This document shows positions 38,401 through 50,945 of a DNA stretch of 64,000 bases, one piece after another. Position 1 is the stretch's first letter; each line of letters begins with the position of its first letter. The position numbers were made by a program, and so were the translations under genes. Below the pieces are notes generated by a model that saw nothing but the letters and a program-made list of their open reading frames with translations, was not told the DNA's origin and searched no databases. Source of the stretch: Atrichornis clamosus (taxonomy: Eukaryota > Chordata > Aves > Passeriformes > Menuridae); assembly GCA_013400975.1 (NCBI GenBank), contig WBMZ01005505.1, positions 124,001 through 188,000 of the forward strand, written 5' to 3'.

Positions 38401-41400
38401 TCTACCTTCTCTGCAAAGAGATAAAACATCAGAGTTTCTCTTAAAATACAACTTGGGTGGCTGTGAGTAACCTTCCCTGGAACTGAAGTAACTTCATTAT
38501 TGTGATTCACAGGGACTCATTCCTTCTGTTTTTTTCCCCCACTTTTCCAGCTGCTGTTTAGCACTCTTACTTCACCCCTGCCTTTCTCTTTTATATCTTC
38601 CTGAGATGCTCAGGGGTAAGAAGCCTTTTTTTTTTTTTTAATGTTTTATAAATACATGAAGTAGAAGTTTGTGTAGGCTTCCTGGATTTGCATGAGCCTT
38701 ACAAAGGTCTTTCCTTCTTTGTAACTCTTTATGGTCAAGTCTTCAAGGTCTGGAATGATCAAATGAAGCAGGGGAGGTAGTCCTGGAGTTGGTAATAAGG
38801 CAAAATAAAGAAGAAATGATGGAAATCCCGTCGTGTGACTTGTTCTATCTGCTGTCTGCAAAGAAGCATGTCTGCAAGCGATGCCAGTGCTGGACCTGAC
38901 AATCATGGAGGACATTAGTTACCCACAGCAGGACAGCAATCTGTGAGCAATCTGCTCGAGCAGAGGGCAGGGATGGGGAGGAGAGGGCTGAGGAGTGACT
39001 GCTGCACCACGGGCTGTGTACTGAGTGGGTAATTCCAACCCAGGACTGTGCTGAGCAGTGATTAACAGCAGAAGTACCTTCTGCTGGCACTGCAGAGTTG
39101 TGTGGCTGCACTTCAGTTTGATATATAGGTAGCTAAATCAGTATGATTAGACTGTGCAAATTAAATTGATGTAACATCATATAAGCATTGCCTGGAGAAG
39201 AAAGAATTTGATTTTCAGAAATGCTGGATACTTGCAAAGTTCAGCTGCCTAAGGATTGCTTTGAAAAAATTGAATCTTTGGTGTGGAGCCTTTGTTTTAC
39301 AATGAGAAAGAACTGATTTTTAGGTAAAAGACAAGGAAAAAAAGAGAGAATTTACAAGATATGGTCAGAAGTAGAGACAAAAAAATCTCAAAATAATATT
39401 TAGGCTCAAATATATTCTATGAAATAAAATAAGAACACAAAATGGCACGTAATACCCAAAGTAAATTTCACTTCAATAAAGTAGTTGTAAAGCATTTTTG
39501 TGAAAGCGTTAAATGAACATGTAGGAAATTGATATTATCTTAGGAAACTTGTCACTCTAGAGTCACTACTTGACATTCAGTTATTTTCAGTTTACTGTCA
39601 GGTACAAAATTATTCTAATAGCCAGCATTAATTTTCTGGAGTACTACAAAGAGCACTATTTGCACTCCTTACTTAAAAGCCTTAAAGGAAAGAAAAAGTA
39701 CAAGTACTTACTTTCCCCAGAAATCAGCTCTCTGGTCTGCAGTGAGGGAATGAACATTTTTATATACCATCAACTTCTGTAAAATCACAGTTGCCATTAA
39801 AAGTATCTAGGGTTTTTTTGCTTTTACTTTTGATATGGTAACATTTGAAATTTAGATTACTCTTAGATCATTAAGGTAAAAGATAAAGAGACTTACCTCG
39901 TTTAAAATTAATTAATGAATTGTTAACTCTGAAACCTAATGATATTAAACTGACACTACCCTTTTTATGTCATATCATGTCTTTTTGCAGAATCATCCAG
40001 GTACTTTAGTATCTGTTCTTTAATAATGCATTTCAGCCTCCAGGAGTTGTGAAAGACAAATGCCCTCCTTGTTTTCAGAAGCGCAGTGAGACTAAACCTT
40101 TTATTGAGAGTTTTTGGGACCCCTCTTTTTACACTGCTCAAGTAGATGACCTTTCTTTTCAGGACAATATCAGCTGAAAACAATACAGATTTCAGCAAAA
40201 AATAGCAGAATATAGCTCCTGTTTTATGTGTTTCATCTTTTAGAACTGTGTTTAATGAAGTTTGGCAATCTTTCAGATTTACTATGTCTTCATTACTGAA
40301 TATATTAGTAGCCTATAAAGAATCTTTTCTATGCCCGAAAGACATTGAATACAAGCAAAGAAGCAGTAGAAGTGCCTATACTGAGAGGTGACATGAACTC
40401 TACCTGCTGTAAATACAAGTTGAAATCTGGGCTATTGAAAGAGTCTGGTCAATGACATGAAGCAGCTTTTGGTCACTGAGCTCAACTGCGGAGCCTCCAC
40501 AAAATGTGCTCCATGTTCAATATTGCTGTGTTGTAGAAAGAGTAGAGAGGGACTTAGAAGGCATCTTAGTTATACACAGAGAGAAATGACAAGTGTTAAT
40601 GCCCAAATCATTTAATTTCAAAGAAATTGCCCACCTGTACAACTCAGGAAACCTCCAAACATACACAAAATGCTTACGGATTCTGCTCCAGTAAAAATAG
40701 AAACAAAAGGGATGAATGTGTAAAACAGGTTTAACTGAATTGAAAGAGCACTAGAAGAAAATCTAAAGAAAGAAATAGGTAAGCAGAAGGAGTCGGATCA
40801 TTTGTGATTTGGTTGTATATTACTCCATGAATGGCGTAAATGTGTTTTGTTTTTTTTTTTTAATTTTGGTTTTGCTTGCATACTGTCTAAAGTATCCTCC
40901 TGAGCTCACGAGGATGGTTAGATTCAGGCACTGATGCTCAGCCCAGGGGGAAGAGAGAGTGCTCTTCCCTTCCTGTGTTCATCCCTGACCTTGTATTCTC
41001 TGCATTGCTGGTAGGCAGCTCTAAGAGCTGCCAGTAGTGTCAACAACTTCACTGAGCTGGATGGGGGGGAAGAAATACAGCACTGAGCTGTTCTGCTGCC
41101 TTTTTACTCCTGACACACCCCATATGCTGAGATGGTGGGTGGCAGTAGGAGAGCTGGCACGTTAACAGCAGTGTGTTCCCCGTGCCAGGGGAGTAATCTG
41201 TTGGCTGGTTAAATCTCATTTCTGATTCATCTTCACTTTCTGAGTAGCTCTAAGAGGCGAGATCCTCACAGAAAACCCAGCTCTTGGAGTGTGTGACTGC
41301 AGTCTAGAGGAGACTCTGCATCTTGTGCCTTGAAACTCTATTTTGAATATTGATTTTAATATATTTAAAATAACCCCCAAAATCTAAAGTGTCTGGAACT

Positions 41401-42254
41401 GCAGTGCATTAGAAATTTTAATGGAAATAATAGAGCTGTTTGCCCTTGTTAGGTTTTTCAGATATGCACGTGCATGTGAAAATTCACTACACCAGAAAAT
41501 TCAAGTAGACAAATCAAAGCAGAAACAAAAAAACTTATTTTCTCTGTTAATAACATTGCTTGTTAAACAGAAGTTGGCATAGTATCCCAGTGTGAAATTG
41601 CCAAGAAAAGATTGTTAATTTGGCATAAGCTTTAAGTTGTTTCATTCAGTATCACATGAAAATGAGTAGAATTATATGTGTGTTTGTACTGTGCATTTCT
41701 AGTGAAAAGGAGGATTTGCATCACAAGGAAAATAGGTGTGCACCATCAGGGGGAGTTCATGTTCGTTTGACAACCCCAGGACTTGGCAAACAAATGCAGC
41801 AAACTTGGAGGCAAGCAGCAGAGAAAACATTCTGCAATGTTTTGCTGGAAGAAGCAAAATAGAGCAGAATCAATCATCTTTTCAATGAGAGTTTGAGGTG
41901 ACTTGGGCCCTGCTCTCAGCTCTGCTGAGGACTTGTACACTTTTCTCTGCTAGTGCAGAAAACTTTCCTTCCAGCAGGGTTGGTACAGGGCTCTCTTTTA
42001 TAACTGAGCCCCCCATCTGCTGGGGTGATTTACCCTCTGTGGAGTTACAGAGTCTGCTGGAAAGGGAGTGGTCCTTGCTGCCTTTGGGCAATCATGTCTG
42101 TTCCTCATGCATCAAACTGTACTTGTCAGCTTTCCTTCTCCGCCCAACAGAGCTGCAAAACTGGGGGAGGGGGGGAAATCCCTTCAACAACAGAGTTACT
42201 AATTGACTTTTTCTCTTACTGAACTGCTGTAAGTATCTAGAGGTATTTGGTCTT
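32403..42254. other. Long AT-rich interval without a firm gene
   Basis: This interval has a (CACT)n run at about 36496-36514 and a 14-base T tract at 38626-38639. Moderately GC-rich stretches at 33630-34400, 38840-39110 and 40880-41350 show no recognisable repeat or domain. Donor-like sites near 34174 and 34443 lack a convincing open exon. ORFs are short and of chance-like composition. Confidence 0.5.
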
Positions 42255-42320
42255 GTTTTTTTTTTTTTTTTTTGTTTTTTTGGGTTTTTTTTTGGTTTTT
42301 TGGGGTTTTTTTGTTTTTTT
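42255..42320 (+). repeat. Long T tract interrupted by G runs
   Basis: Over about 66 bases the + strand contains only T and G. T runs of 6 to 18 are separated by G, GGG, GG, GGGG and G. The strand asymmetry is extreme. It is low-complexity DNA, perhaps a decayed poly(A) tail of a minus-strand retrocopy or an expanded homopolymer. No retroelement body adjoins it directly. Confidence 0.85.
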
Positions 42321-42715
42321 AATCTAAATATCTAAATTTGCCTTTCTTTATGTCTGCCTATGGATGCAACAGAACCCCACTGGCACAGTGCAGAGTTTCT
42401 GCTTGGTTCAGCTTGAATGTGTCCAAGGCTGTTTCTTTACACCTACCTTTCATATGAGGGGTCAAATCAGAGTTATACCAGAAAGTACACAGAATAAAAC
42501 CCTGATTCCTCTGAAATCAGTTTGATTTTTCACTGTTGTATTTGTTTAGACTAGGATTCTAACTGAAGTTACCTGGAGATAGGAAGTTTTTCCTAGTGGG
42601 TTCATGATGCTGAAATATTTTTCTTCACATCTGGAAAAAGACAACAGAGAGCACAGGAGTGCAGCAGAATTCAAGGGGATGGCAAAAATAAAAGCCACCC
42701 AAATAAAAACAAACC

Positions 42716-42739
42716 AAAATAATAATAATAATAATAATA
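42716..42739 (+). repeat. (ATA)n microsatellite
   Basis: About seven to eight uninterrupted AAT/ATA triplets lie immediately beside the CR1 ORF1 fragment, at what would be its 3' side on the minus strand. On the minus strand the fragment's frame runs into the repeat as a leucine run. Confidence 0.9.
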
Positions 42740-43190
42740 GGACTGCCTTTCTCCACTCCAATGTTCCTGGTGGGACTGGCCTTTCCTCTTCAGTCTGCAG
42801 AGCAGTGAAGCAGTTCTGCAAGGGCACCTCTGGCTTTGGGGGAAGTCTCTTCCTCCAGCAGCTCCTTGTTGTTGGAAGCTTCCATTCTTCTGCATTATTG
42901 GCCCCCCTCCTTTCTCTGTGTGCAGGAGATTTTGGCTGTTTGGCTGTGGGCTGGGCACGCACTGCAGGCTGTGCTTGGAAAGAGCTGTCTGATTCCTCCT
43001 CAGCCTCTGGGATGTTGTGCAGCCTTCTCACCACCCCCTGCAGCTCAGCCACCTGCTGCAGGGCCCTTCCCTGGGCTCACCTTCTGCAGACAAAGGTCCA
43101 GGCTCTTCCTGCAGCCAGGGCTGCACTGCAGCCTCTCCCTTCAGCACTGGGAGCATTGCCCCTGCCAGAGTTGATGGTGCTCTTAAATGC
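42740..43190 (-). mobile_element. CR1 LINE ORF1 fragment (internal, decayed)
   Basis: On the minus strand the frame reads an N-terminal coiled-coil-like stretch (QQVAELQGVVRRLHNIPEAE). A Gln/Pro-rich linker follows, then the sequence VPLQNCFTALQTEEERPV. That last motif closely matches the LQNRFTALQTEEE-type segment I recall from ORF1 of avian CR1 retrotransposons, which lies before the esterase-like domain. The esterase domain, ORF2 reverse transcriptase and the CR1 3' end are absent. An in-frame stop lies upstream near 43082, so the copy is dead. CR1 insertions are normally 5'-truncated and keep the 3' end, so an isolated ORF1 piece is unusual. The overlapping 209-codon + strand ORF is its antisense shadow. 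Confidence 0.75.
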
Positions 43191-45759
43191 TATTGCACTT
43201 GAATTTTTCTTAGTTCACAATCAAACACGTTAATTTAGAAATAAAAACCCTCCATGGGTAATGAAGTGGAGCAGCTGCAGAACAAGTTTTTGTTTTGCCA
43301 CTTGTGTGACAACCAGTGGCAGAGAAGCAGAGAGGAGAATTGGAAATGATAGTCTCCTAAACCACTCCAAAAGGAATTATTAAACAATGTCAGTCAGAAC
43401 CAGAAAGTGAAGTTATAAGAGTTGTGGTTCTGTATAAGAGGAAAATTCTGTTGGTGTAAGAGTTGTTACTTTTTTCTCAAGTGTTTAGAAGTTGAGAAAA
43501 CTGAAGTCTGGTTTTAGGTAAAGAGAAATCAACAGTTTGTACCAAAAGTGTTCTGAAGATACAAAGAAGTATTAAGTATTTTTGATTAATTTTTTAATCA
43601 TTTTTGACGGGGGAAGTGGCACAGCAAAGGAAGCAGGTATCCTTGAACCTAATTTTGTGCATTGATGATTAGGATGCTTTTGGTACCTTCCTACAGACTG
43701 GCATATATAACATTCAGGCTAGAAATACAAAGTGAGAGAATAGAATTGCTTAGGAGAGACTCGTGCTTGCCTTTCTGCTCCGCAGTGGATTTGTGTGGGT
43801 TTGGCTGAAATCCCCTATCTGCTTTATTTTGTTCATTACCTTGTTCTGTGCTGCACAGGGAGAGAGCAGTGAGTTATCAGGCGTAGGACTGAAGGGGAAG
43901 ATGAAGATAGCCTTCTTGTGCCACAAGAAGTGGGAGGTGAAGCAGCAAAGACAGGAAGACTGATTCAGGAAGATAACAGAGTAGCTTACAGCGTGGGGGA
44001 CAGGAGAGCTCCTTAAAGGTAAAAGAACTGACAAAATTTCACAGCAGGCACTAGTGGGAGATGAGAATCCAAGGGAAGCATCATGCCACGTGAGAAACAA
44101 GCTTTCATTGATCACAACGTGCCAGGGTGTCTCCATGAGAGCACTGTCTAGGAAACCATTAACTGTGGTGAGGAGGAACACAGCATCTGACAACTTTTTG
44201 TTTGGTTTTTAAGAGGTACACATTAAAAATACATCTAACGTATGGGACACAAAGAATCTAAATAATGTTATTAAACTTCTGGTAGATGTGAATCTCCAGG
44301 GATGTTTACATATGCTTTTGAAGAAAACTGAAAAATATTAGATTTTGCGTTTCCAGGCTTAATTCATCATTTTATTTTGTTCTGCTTAAAGAAATCTATG
44401 CAGAATTATTAAGTTGCTTAAAATAAGCCCAAAATAGAGGACTGAGTTTTATAAACATTTTACATATTTGTGTTTAATTTGTTGAAAATAGGATAAAATC
44501 TGCTCACATTTGGCATTCCGAACACAAATATTAGGAACCCAATCCCCTGATGCAGTATAATTTTTAACAGTACAATTTAACAGTCTTCCAAAAGATATTG
44601 TGCACACTTTTATTTCACAATAAGGGTTTTTTCTTTAGTATAGAAAATAATACACATACATGTCTCTGTACTTTATGGATTGAACTACTGTGTGTTGGTT
44701 TCTGTGCACATCTGCGTTCACTGCAGAAGAAAAAGGAAACAAAGTTCCACCAAGTGTTTGATTTGGAAATATATTTATTTAGCCAGCTCAAAAAATTGGA
44801 TTAGGAGAGAACAGGGCATGGAGGGTCTTCTACCTCTAAAATATAAACCTTCTGTCTCCCAGCACGGGAGTGTTAAGTGCAGAGCTTTTAACTTGAGAAA
44901 ATATGCAGTTCATGTGAAAGGTTTGATAGCACTATATACCCACCAAAAGCTTAAATGTGCCTGACTGGTTTTATGGAAGACAGTAAATTAGTCTTTCCTT
45001 TACCTCTGACAGGTGAGGAGCAGTTCTTGCATGACCAGTGGCTCTCACCACATGTCCCTACCACACAGGTGAGGCTTCCTGCTTCAGAATGATGACTGGT
45101 AAGAAAAACAAGATGTCTTTGCTGGTTATAAATTTAACTCTTCTATGATTAGCCTGGGCCAATTAGGACACCCCTGGGGTTCAGACTATGGCTCAAGTAC
45201 AAGCTTGAAAGCCTGATTAGCTGAGGTCTCTTGATACTTGTTCTTGGTAGTAAATGCTGGCACATATAGTATTGATTTTCATTTAGATATCTTAATGTTT
45301 CCAGACAATCCTAGCAGATGTGGGCTGAACTCAGATCTATGAGAGTGCTGGGCTGCAATCTGCAAGCATTTTTCTTGCCATTTTGTTTCATTTTTCCTAA
45401 ACTTAACTGATTTGGAATCAGGAGATATAAATGAAAAATGCAGAGTTTGCCTATCAATCATGGCATGTACAAACATTGCTACTGCCCTTTTCTAACATCC
45501 TATTACCACTGGGTAGTTGGCTAGTCAAACAGGAATAAAAATTACACTGCAAACATCATAAGTTAGGCTTGATTTGTTGAGCAAGAAGCCTGACAATTCT
45601 GTAAGAGTTATATACCTCAGCCTCGCTGAAAATCAGCCTTGTTATGGCTCTGGTACGTCTATAAAGATTGTTCATTTCATATAAAACAGCTACCTGCACT
45701 GAAAGGCCTGAAAGGAAGAATGATGCTGGTTATAAATATAGAGGAAAATCTATTTGTCT
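43191..45759. other. Unique sequence without a firm gene
   Basis: A 147-codon minus-strand ORF at 43750-44193 is hydrophobic and Ser/Leu-rich with no recognisable domain, and is probably chance. A short splice-bounded segment at 45013-45068 is entered separately. No repeat family is recognised. Confidence 0.5.
45013..45068 (+). other. Candidate short exon, unknown gene
   Basis: The acceptor tract agtctttcctttacctctgacag is strong and the donor CACAG|gtgagg is good. Of the two open frames, one begins with two bases that finish a codon and reads EEQFLHDQWLSPHVPTTQ, ending on a codon boundary. The other reads from the first base and looks Ser/His-rich. The first frame does not follow directly in phase from 32317-32402, so a missing exon or a different gene would be needed. 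It is short and may be a cryptic pair. Confidence 0.22.
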
Positions 45760-46230
45760 GCCCCTTCGTGCTGTTAGCGAGTCACACGACGCAGCCCGGC
45801 CGCGCTTCCTCGGCAGCAGGGGGAGTTTGCCATGGCCACCTTTCCCTTTCATCTTCTGGCCTGGGCTGAAGCACATCATCTCTCTTTGTCATATGAGATA
45901 AAGCAATGAAGTGTGACCAGTGCCACCGCATTGCACTCTGCCCACCAGGAGCACGTTAATGATAATGAAAAACTATACTGCGCTGCATTTAAACTAAATG
46001 TGAGCGTAAGGCTGTCTGTCGGCAGACTGCTAGAACAGTTAATGTCATAAAAGATAAATAGAAATTATTAGAATTGGCTTGGAAGGGATTTTTTATAGAG
46101 CAGGGTTGTATTCCTTTAAAGTTATACATTATCAGACTGTTAAATCTAATTTCAGGCTACCGGGCAATTAAAATGATTAACATTATTTACTCATATAGTT
46201 CGATTCATTAAGGTTTTAAACACCCTTTAC
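45760..46230. promoter_or_regulatory. Candidate conserved noncoding element with CpG cluster and CTCF-like site
   Basis: Eight or nine CpGs fall within 45766-45812 (ttcgtg, agcgag, acgacgc, cccggccgcgc, ctcggc). A CTCF-like word, gcagcagggggagt, follows at 45812-45825 and matches 11 of 14 positions of the common motif. The next 400 bases are AT-rich but homopolymer-poor, with many ATTA/TAAT cores (for example gttaatgataatgaaaa and attaaaatgattaacatt). This pattern is typical of developmental enhancers with homeodomain sites. No frame looks coding. Conservation is inferred from texture only. Confidence 0.4.
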
Positions 46231-49200
46231 ACACTATTTATGTTGAAAATAGAGAAATAATGTGTTAAAATGTCTTGGATCATTAATCATTCAAATTTGC
46301 TGTATAGCTACTTTCTCAAAACCTTAGCACCACAGTGAATATTTACAAACCTGAGAGGCATTTTGAAAGGATGAGCAAAATCAAATTCCACCCACCTCTA
46401 TGTCCAAGAGACAGTCGGTGGTTTCCAAGCCTATTGTGTTTGCAAGAAAAATCAGGCAGAAAAATCGTAAGATTATCTTAAAAGTTATTCTACCCAGGGG
46501 CTTGTACAAGTCTTGTCTGTGTTCACCTGGGGGCTTCCTCCCTCTTTGACATGTGAAGGGAACAGCATGGATGCTGTTACTGAAGCTGATAGGAACTCCA
46601 TGTATAAAGTCTTTTGTACTGAAATGGAAATATACTCTGAGTCTGGCACTTAGTTTTCAAGTGTATCACATGGAATTTCATATTATCTACTGACAAACCA
46701 GTTTATTAGATGGATATAAGAAGAGATCGTCAGGCTAGTAAATGCTGCCATTAGTCAGAGGTGAAACACCCACTTCCCCTCTGTGTTGGCATTTATAACA
46801 ACCTTTGAAATACTGTGGGAAAAGTCATGAAAGTCAGTATACAGTATGTGACAGGACAATTACAAACTGCATATTGATGCTGGTCTTTTGAAAATATTGT
46901 CTGCAGGATTTTCTTAGTGGTTTAAAACACCAAGGGTTTGCTTGTTCACTTGCTTGTCTTTATTCCTGCACCTACTGAAAACACCTTTTTGAAATAAATA
47001 CTGTTAATTGGAGGAAGTGGTTTGATATAATCTAGGCTGTGGTCCCATATTCTGGGAAGCCAGATCATTATTTTTGCCTGTCCCTGGAAGCAGTGGTAGA
47101 ACTCGAGGCCCACGAAGTGCCTCACAGTACACCAGGTAGGGAAGCTCAGTCCTCTCCTGGCAGAAGTTCTGAGGTACACAGGGGCCTGCGGGAAGCCTCT
47201 GAGTCTCTGAACGTCCCGTTCCCCTTAGGCCAGATCTGCTGAGCAAGGATGGCCATTACTCTTTTGTGGCACCATTAGTAAGACGAAGAGGTAATTATAA
47301 TTAGCCTATTTGAAATCACCCAGGGGCTCAGCTGATGTGTCAGAAATGTGGATGGTATTCAACATGACCACACAGCTGTATTTTTTGAGCTGGCAGCATG
47401 ACCCTACCTAGCACCACTGTTGTATTTAGTATCTAGGGTCTCCCACTCTGAGAATATCCAGGAGTATTCAGACAGCTCCTCAATGCTATTTCAGGAGCCT
47501 TGTGCTCTGGGTAGACGCTGCAGAAGTGGCTTCCTGATTTAGGTGTTCTGGATGAGGCACACTTACCTTACAGATTTACTGAGGAACACTGCCTTCTAAT
47601 TTATTCACTTACCAGGGTCCCCAAAAGCAGTGAGAGAGAAGTGCAGCAGTCCCAGGACCATTAGTAGATGCTGTACTGACAACAAAGGTGTGCCTGTGCC
47701 CAGTCAAATGATTCCTCTTCCAGAGAAGATCTGAGAGTGGGAGGAGGCCAACGAGCTGTCAAGGATCCACACAACTGTCCTGGAAGAGACCATTTTTCAC
47801 CTCTTGGATTAGCCACTTTCTCCATTTCTTCCATTACTCTTAGGCTCTGTGTAAAGCTGTCTGACATAGGGAGTGTTTCGCCATGCAGCCCCAAACCATA
47901 GTGTTTTCCAGGACAATGTCCTGTTTCTGATGCAGTTTTAGCTCTAGAAAATAAAGGCAACGGTCAGTCTGTATCAGTGAGGATGTTTCTAATGTTATTC
48001 ATCATTCATTTCAAGAGCAACAAGAGCAAAGCCTTTCCCTTGAGAGACTGACAGCTGTTATCTCAGCAATACTCTAAGCTTTTGCTGACTTCAGGGAACA
48101 GAAATCCCAGAGTTACTCCTGAATTTCATGTCAATGTATGGCGGACTAAACCAGCCCACCACAAAGATAGACAGGGGCACTACAGCATTGCAGAATAAGG
48201 CTGCTAATTAGCAGCTACTCATGTGAATATTAAGATCATATTTCTTTCAAGCCATTCATTTGCTTAACTTTTTCCTACCCCAAATCCAGATGGAGGGAAG
48301 CAAGGTGGAGAAATAGTCCCTTTACCTTGGACAGAGATCTCTGCCTGTGTTCTTGGTGCTCTCTGCTGTGTCCCGTGTGTCTGTCTTACTCAGAAGCTGG
48401 GGGCTTTGGCATATTTGTGATCTCTCTGGCACCCCTGTGGTAGTCAAGGCTTCTGCCTCCTCTTCTTAAACTTGTGCATTTGAGTGGAAGAAGGTGGAGT
48501 GAGGAAGGGAATCCAGAAAACTGAAAAGGGCTTTGCTATTCAGAGTAGTAAATTCTCCTGTTGCACTGGGTTCATACACCAGAAATTTATCCATCATTTT
48601 GATGTGTGTCAGAGTTTTGGCCTTCAAGTTAACCTGGCTGTGTTTGGTCACACAGGATTAGGATGGATGCTGGTGCCCTCAGTACCTTTGCCCAAGCTGA
48701 GCTCTCGTGGGGTTGTTGGACTTGTTTCCCCACAGGGCTGCAGATGAGTTCTGCCCAAATGATCAGTCAGAAGAATATACTGAGCTGAAAATATAACCCC
48801 AGAATATCGCAGGCCCTCACAGATATCAGTGAAATACAGAATAAAAAATTTAGTCTGGGTCTCTGCCTTTTCTATTTTGCTAACAATTAGAATTATATAA
48901 CATGGGAATGATTTTTATTGTTGGTATATCTGGGAAATTATTTTTCCTTTGAGTTTTTTAGGCTTCTTATACCTCCCATTGATTTTGATTATTTACTGTT
49001 TGACAAGGGGAACACAGGCAGCCCATGCTGTGCGAAAGATCAGAGGTGCCTTCATTCCTCAAGGCTATTGCCTTCTTTAATTCTTCAGTGTAGGATCAGT
49101 GAACTGATTGCATTTTCTTCTGTTTGACACTTTATATTTCACGTTTCTTCATCAAACTATGGTAACATGCTCTCCTTTAGAGCAAGCTGCTCCGAGAATA

Positions 49201-50705
49201 TAACCTTTTTGTCTTGGCCATTATTGTAACCCTTTGGTGCCTTGAAACAGCGACTTTCAGCCACTGTCCTGATTCATCGTCTTTCAGTTACACTGGATGG
49301 AGTTGAGTATCTTGTTAATCCACTTTTTGTGCTTTTCTTTTATTGGTGTTATATGTATTTCATATTTAATCATTGCATGATGTGGCTTGAGGGTAGTTGT
49401 TCTTTGATTTTTTAATTTTTTTTTTCCTTCAACCAGGATACTCTTACAGGCCTAAGGGGAGATTTTTTAGCTGTAAACACTGTATGCCAAATCTGGTAGT
49501 AAAAAGCACAGTTCAAATATTTGCAAATAGAAACAAATAAATGTACACTCTATTTGGGCATGTAGTTATGTGTGTGCATTTCTGAAAAATAGCTCCTTGG
49601 ACAGACATGTTTTACAATGGTGGGAAAGAAGCCAAAGGGATATGAGTGTTTTGAGTCTTGCTACTTTCTGAGTGATCCACTTTGTATTAGAAAATATTTA
49701 ACGTAAGTATCTGAAGTAGAAAAAACAGAAGTTAGTCCTGTCAAACCTGGCTTTAGGTTATGGTTCCAAAGATTTTGATCAAATAGGCTTCTCTCTCCTT
49801 TTTTGTATTATAAGATATGCAATGTAGTACATATTTCTAGTGACTAATGATTGTGCTGTGAGTCTCTGTAAATGAAAACTTGGGTGATGTTAGATCAAAG
49901 TCTACAGTAATTTCATAATTTCTTTGAGAAGAAATGCTTGTTTTCAGCTCTAGTTGGTATCAGTCTAAATGAATCAGTAAAATGGGATGATCTCAGCTCA
50001 TATAAATAATAGCAGCCCTCTCCTGTTAGAAATTTCTTTCTTCTGGAAAAGCCAGTTGTCCCACATTAATGCATTTTTAATCAGAAACACTAAGCCCCAT
50101 ATGGTATTTTTTAACACATTTGAGAACCCTGGTTAAGACAGAGCTCTAAATGTACTGGAAACCAAAATTCAATGTTGTTCAACACGCAAGAGAATGTGCA
50201 AAGAGTAGACCCTTGATTTCTGTCTTATTCTGCTTATTGGTTTTACAATTCTGGATCTCATTCTCTTTCCTATTCTTCTTTCTCTGCTTGGTGTTCTTTT
50301 TGGTTTTGTTTTTTTTTGTTTGTTTGTTTGTTTATTTTTGTTTTTTGTGTGAAATGACCTTCATATTACCATATAATGTGGTTCATTCTCTCTCTCTGTC
50401 TTAAACATAATGAAAATTAGGAAAAGCTCTCTGAGAGATGAACATAAACCAAGAGGGTAACATTCTAGAATACCAGGGGATGCTGAGAAAGGAAGTTCAC
50501 AATACTTCAGACTAACAGAATATTAGGGCTTAAGATAGGGCTTGCCTGTAGAATTGCTGTGCGAATAGAGTTTGCTCACGCTTTTGTGAAGTTCATCCAA
50601 ACAACCCTACGTTTCAGGTTTAATTTTGAATTTTTATTAGTTTAAAGTAGATCTTTTAGTACCAATTAAAAATGTTAACATGGTGTTTTCTAAAACTTGT
50701 GATTT
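46231..50705. other. Unique sequence with small GC-rich patch and simple repeats
   Basis: 47090-47235 is a GC-richer patch in which the + strand reads VVELEAHEVPHSTP before a CCAG|gtaggg donor-like site. No partner exon is evident. A (TTTG)n run lies at about 50317-50334 within a T-rich stretch. Other ORFs are short and unrecognised. Confidence 0.5.
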
Positions 50706-50945
50706 TTCAGCACAGAATCATGTAAGAATGGAGGTGGGAAGGTCAGCGTGTTTAACCAGCAGCCCAAAGCAGGGCCAGCTGTGTGAGGCTGCTCGGGGCC
50801 ACGTCCTGCTCAGTGTTGCAGTGTTTCAAGGGTGGAGATTGCACAGCTTTGCTGGGTGCTTGGGTCAGTATTTGACCACCCTCTCATCAAGTAAGCAAGC
50901 AATCTAATGAAGTTTTCCCGTATTACAGCTTGTGTTCCGGGGGTG
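50706..50945 (+). mobile_element. CR1 LINE 3' fragment
   Basis: The segment follows the order of avian CR1 3' ends. It has an agaatcatgtaagaatggaggtgggaag-type opening and an agcagggccagctgtgtgaggctgctc stretch. A ggtggagattgcacagctttgctggg segment, the equivalent of the usual 'gactccacaacctctctggg', comes next. It ends with gtatttgaccaccctc and an aagttttcccgtatta stretch before cttgtgttc. It is diverged and 5'-truncated, so it is an old insertion in + orientation. It supports the avian origin. The 75-codon ORF across it is incidental. Confidence 0.8.

Noticed and set aside
42604..43233. 209-codon + strand ORF, the longest in the window
   Set aside because: It is the antisense shadow of the minus-strand CR1 ORF1 fragment. 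Its start runs through the (ATA)n tract.
43750..44193. 147-codon minus-strand ORF
   Set aside because: Ser/Leu/Phe-rich with no domain; the opposite strand is also partly open. Best read as chance.
50317..50345. (TTTG)n run as a possible transposon tail
   Set aside because: No transposon body is recognisable beside it; treated as a simple repeat.
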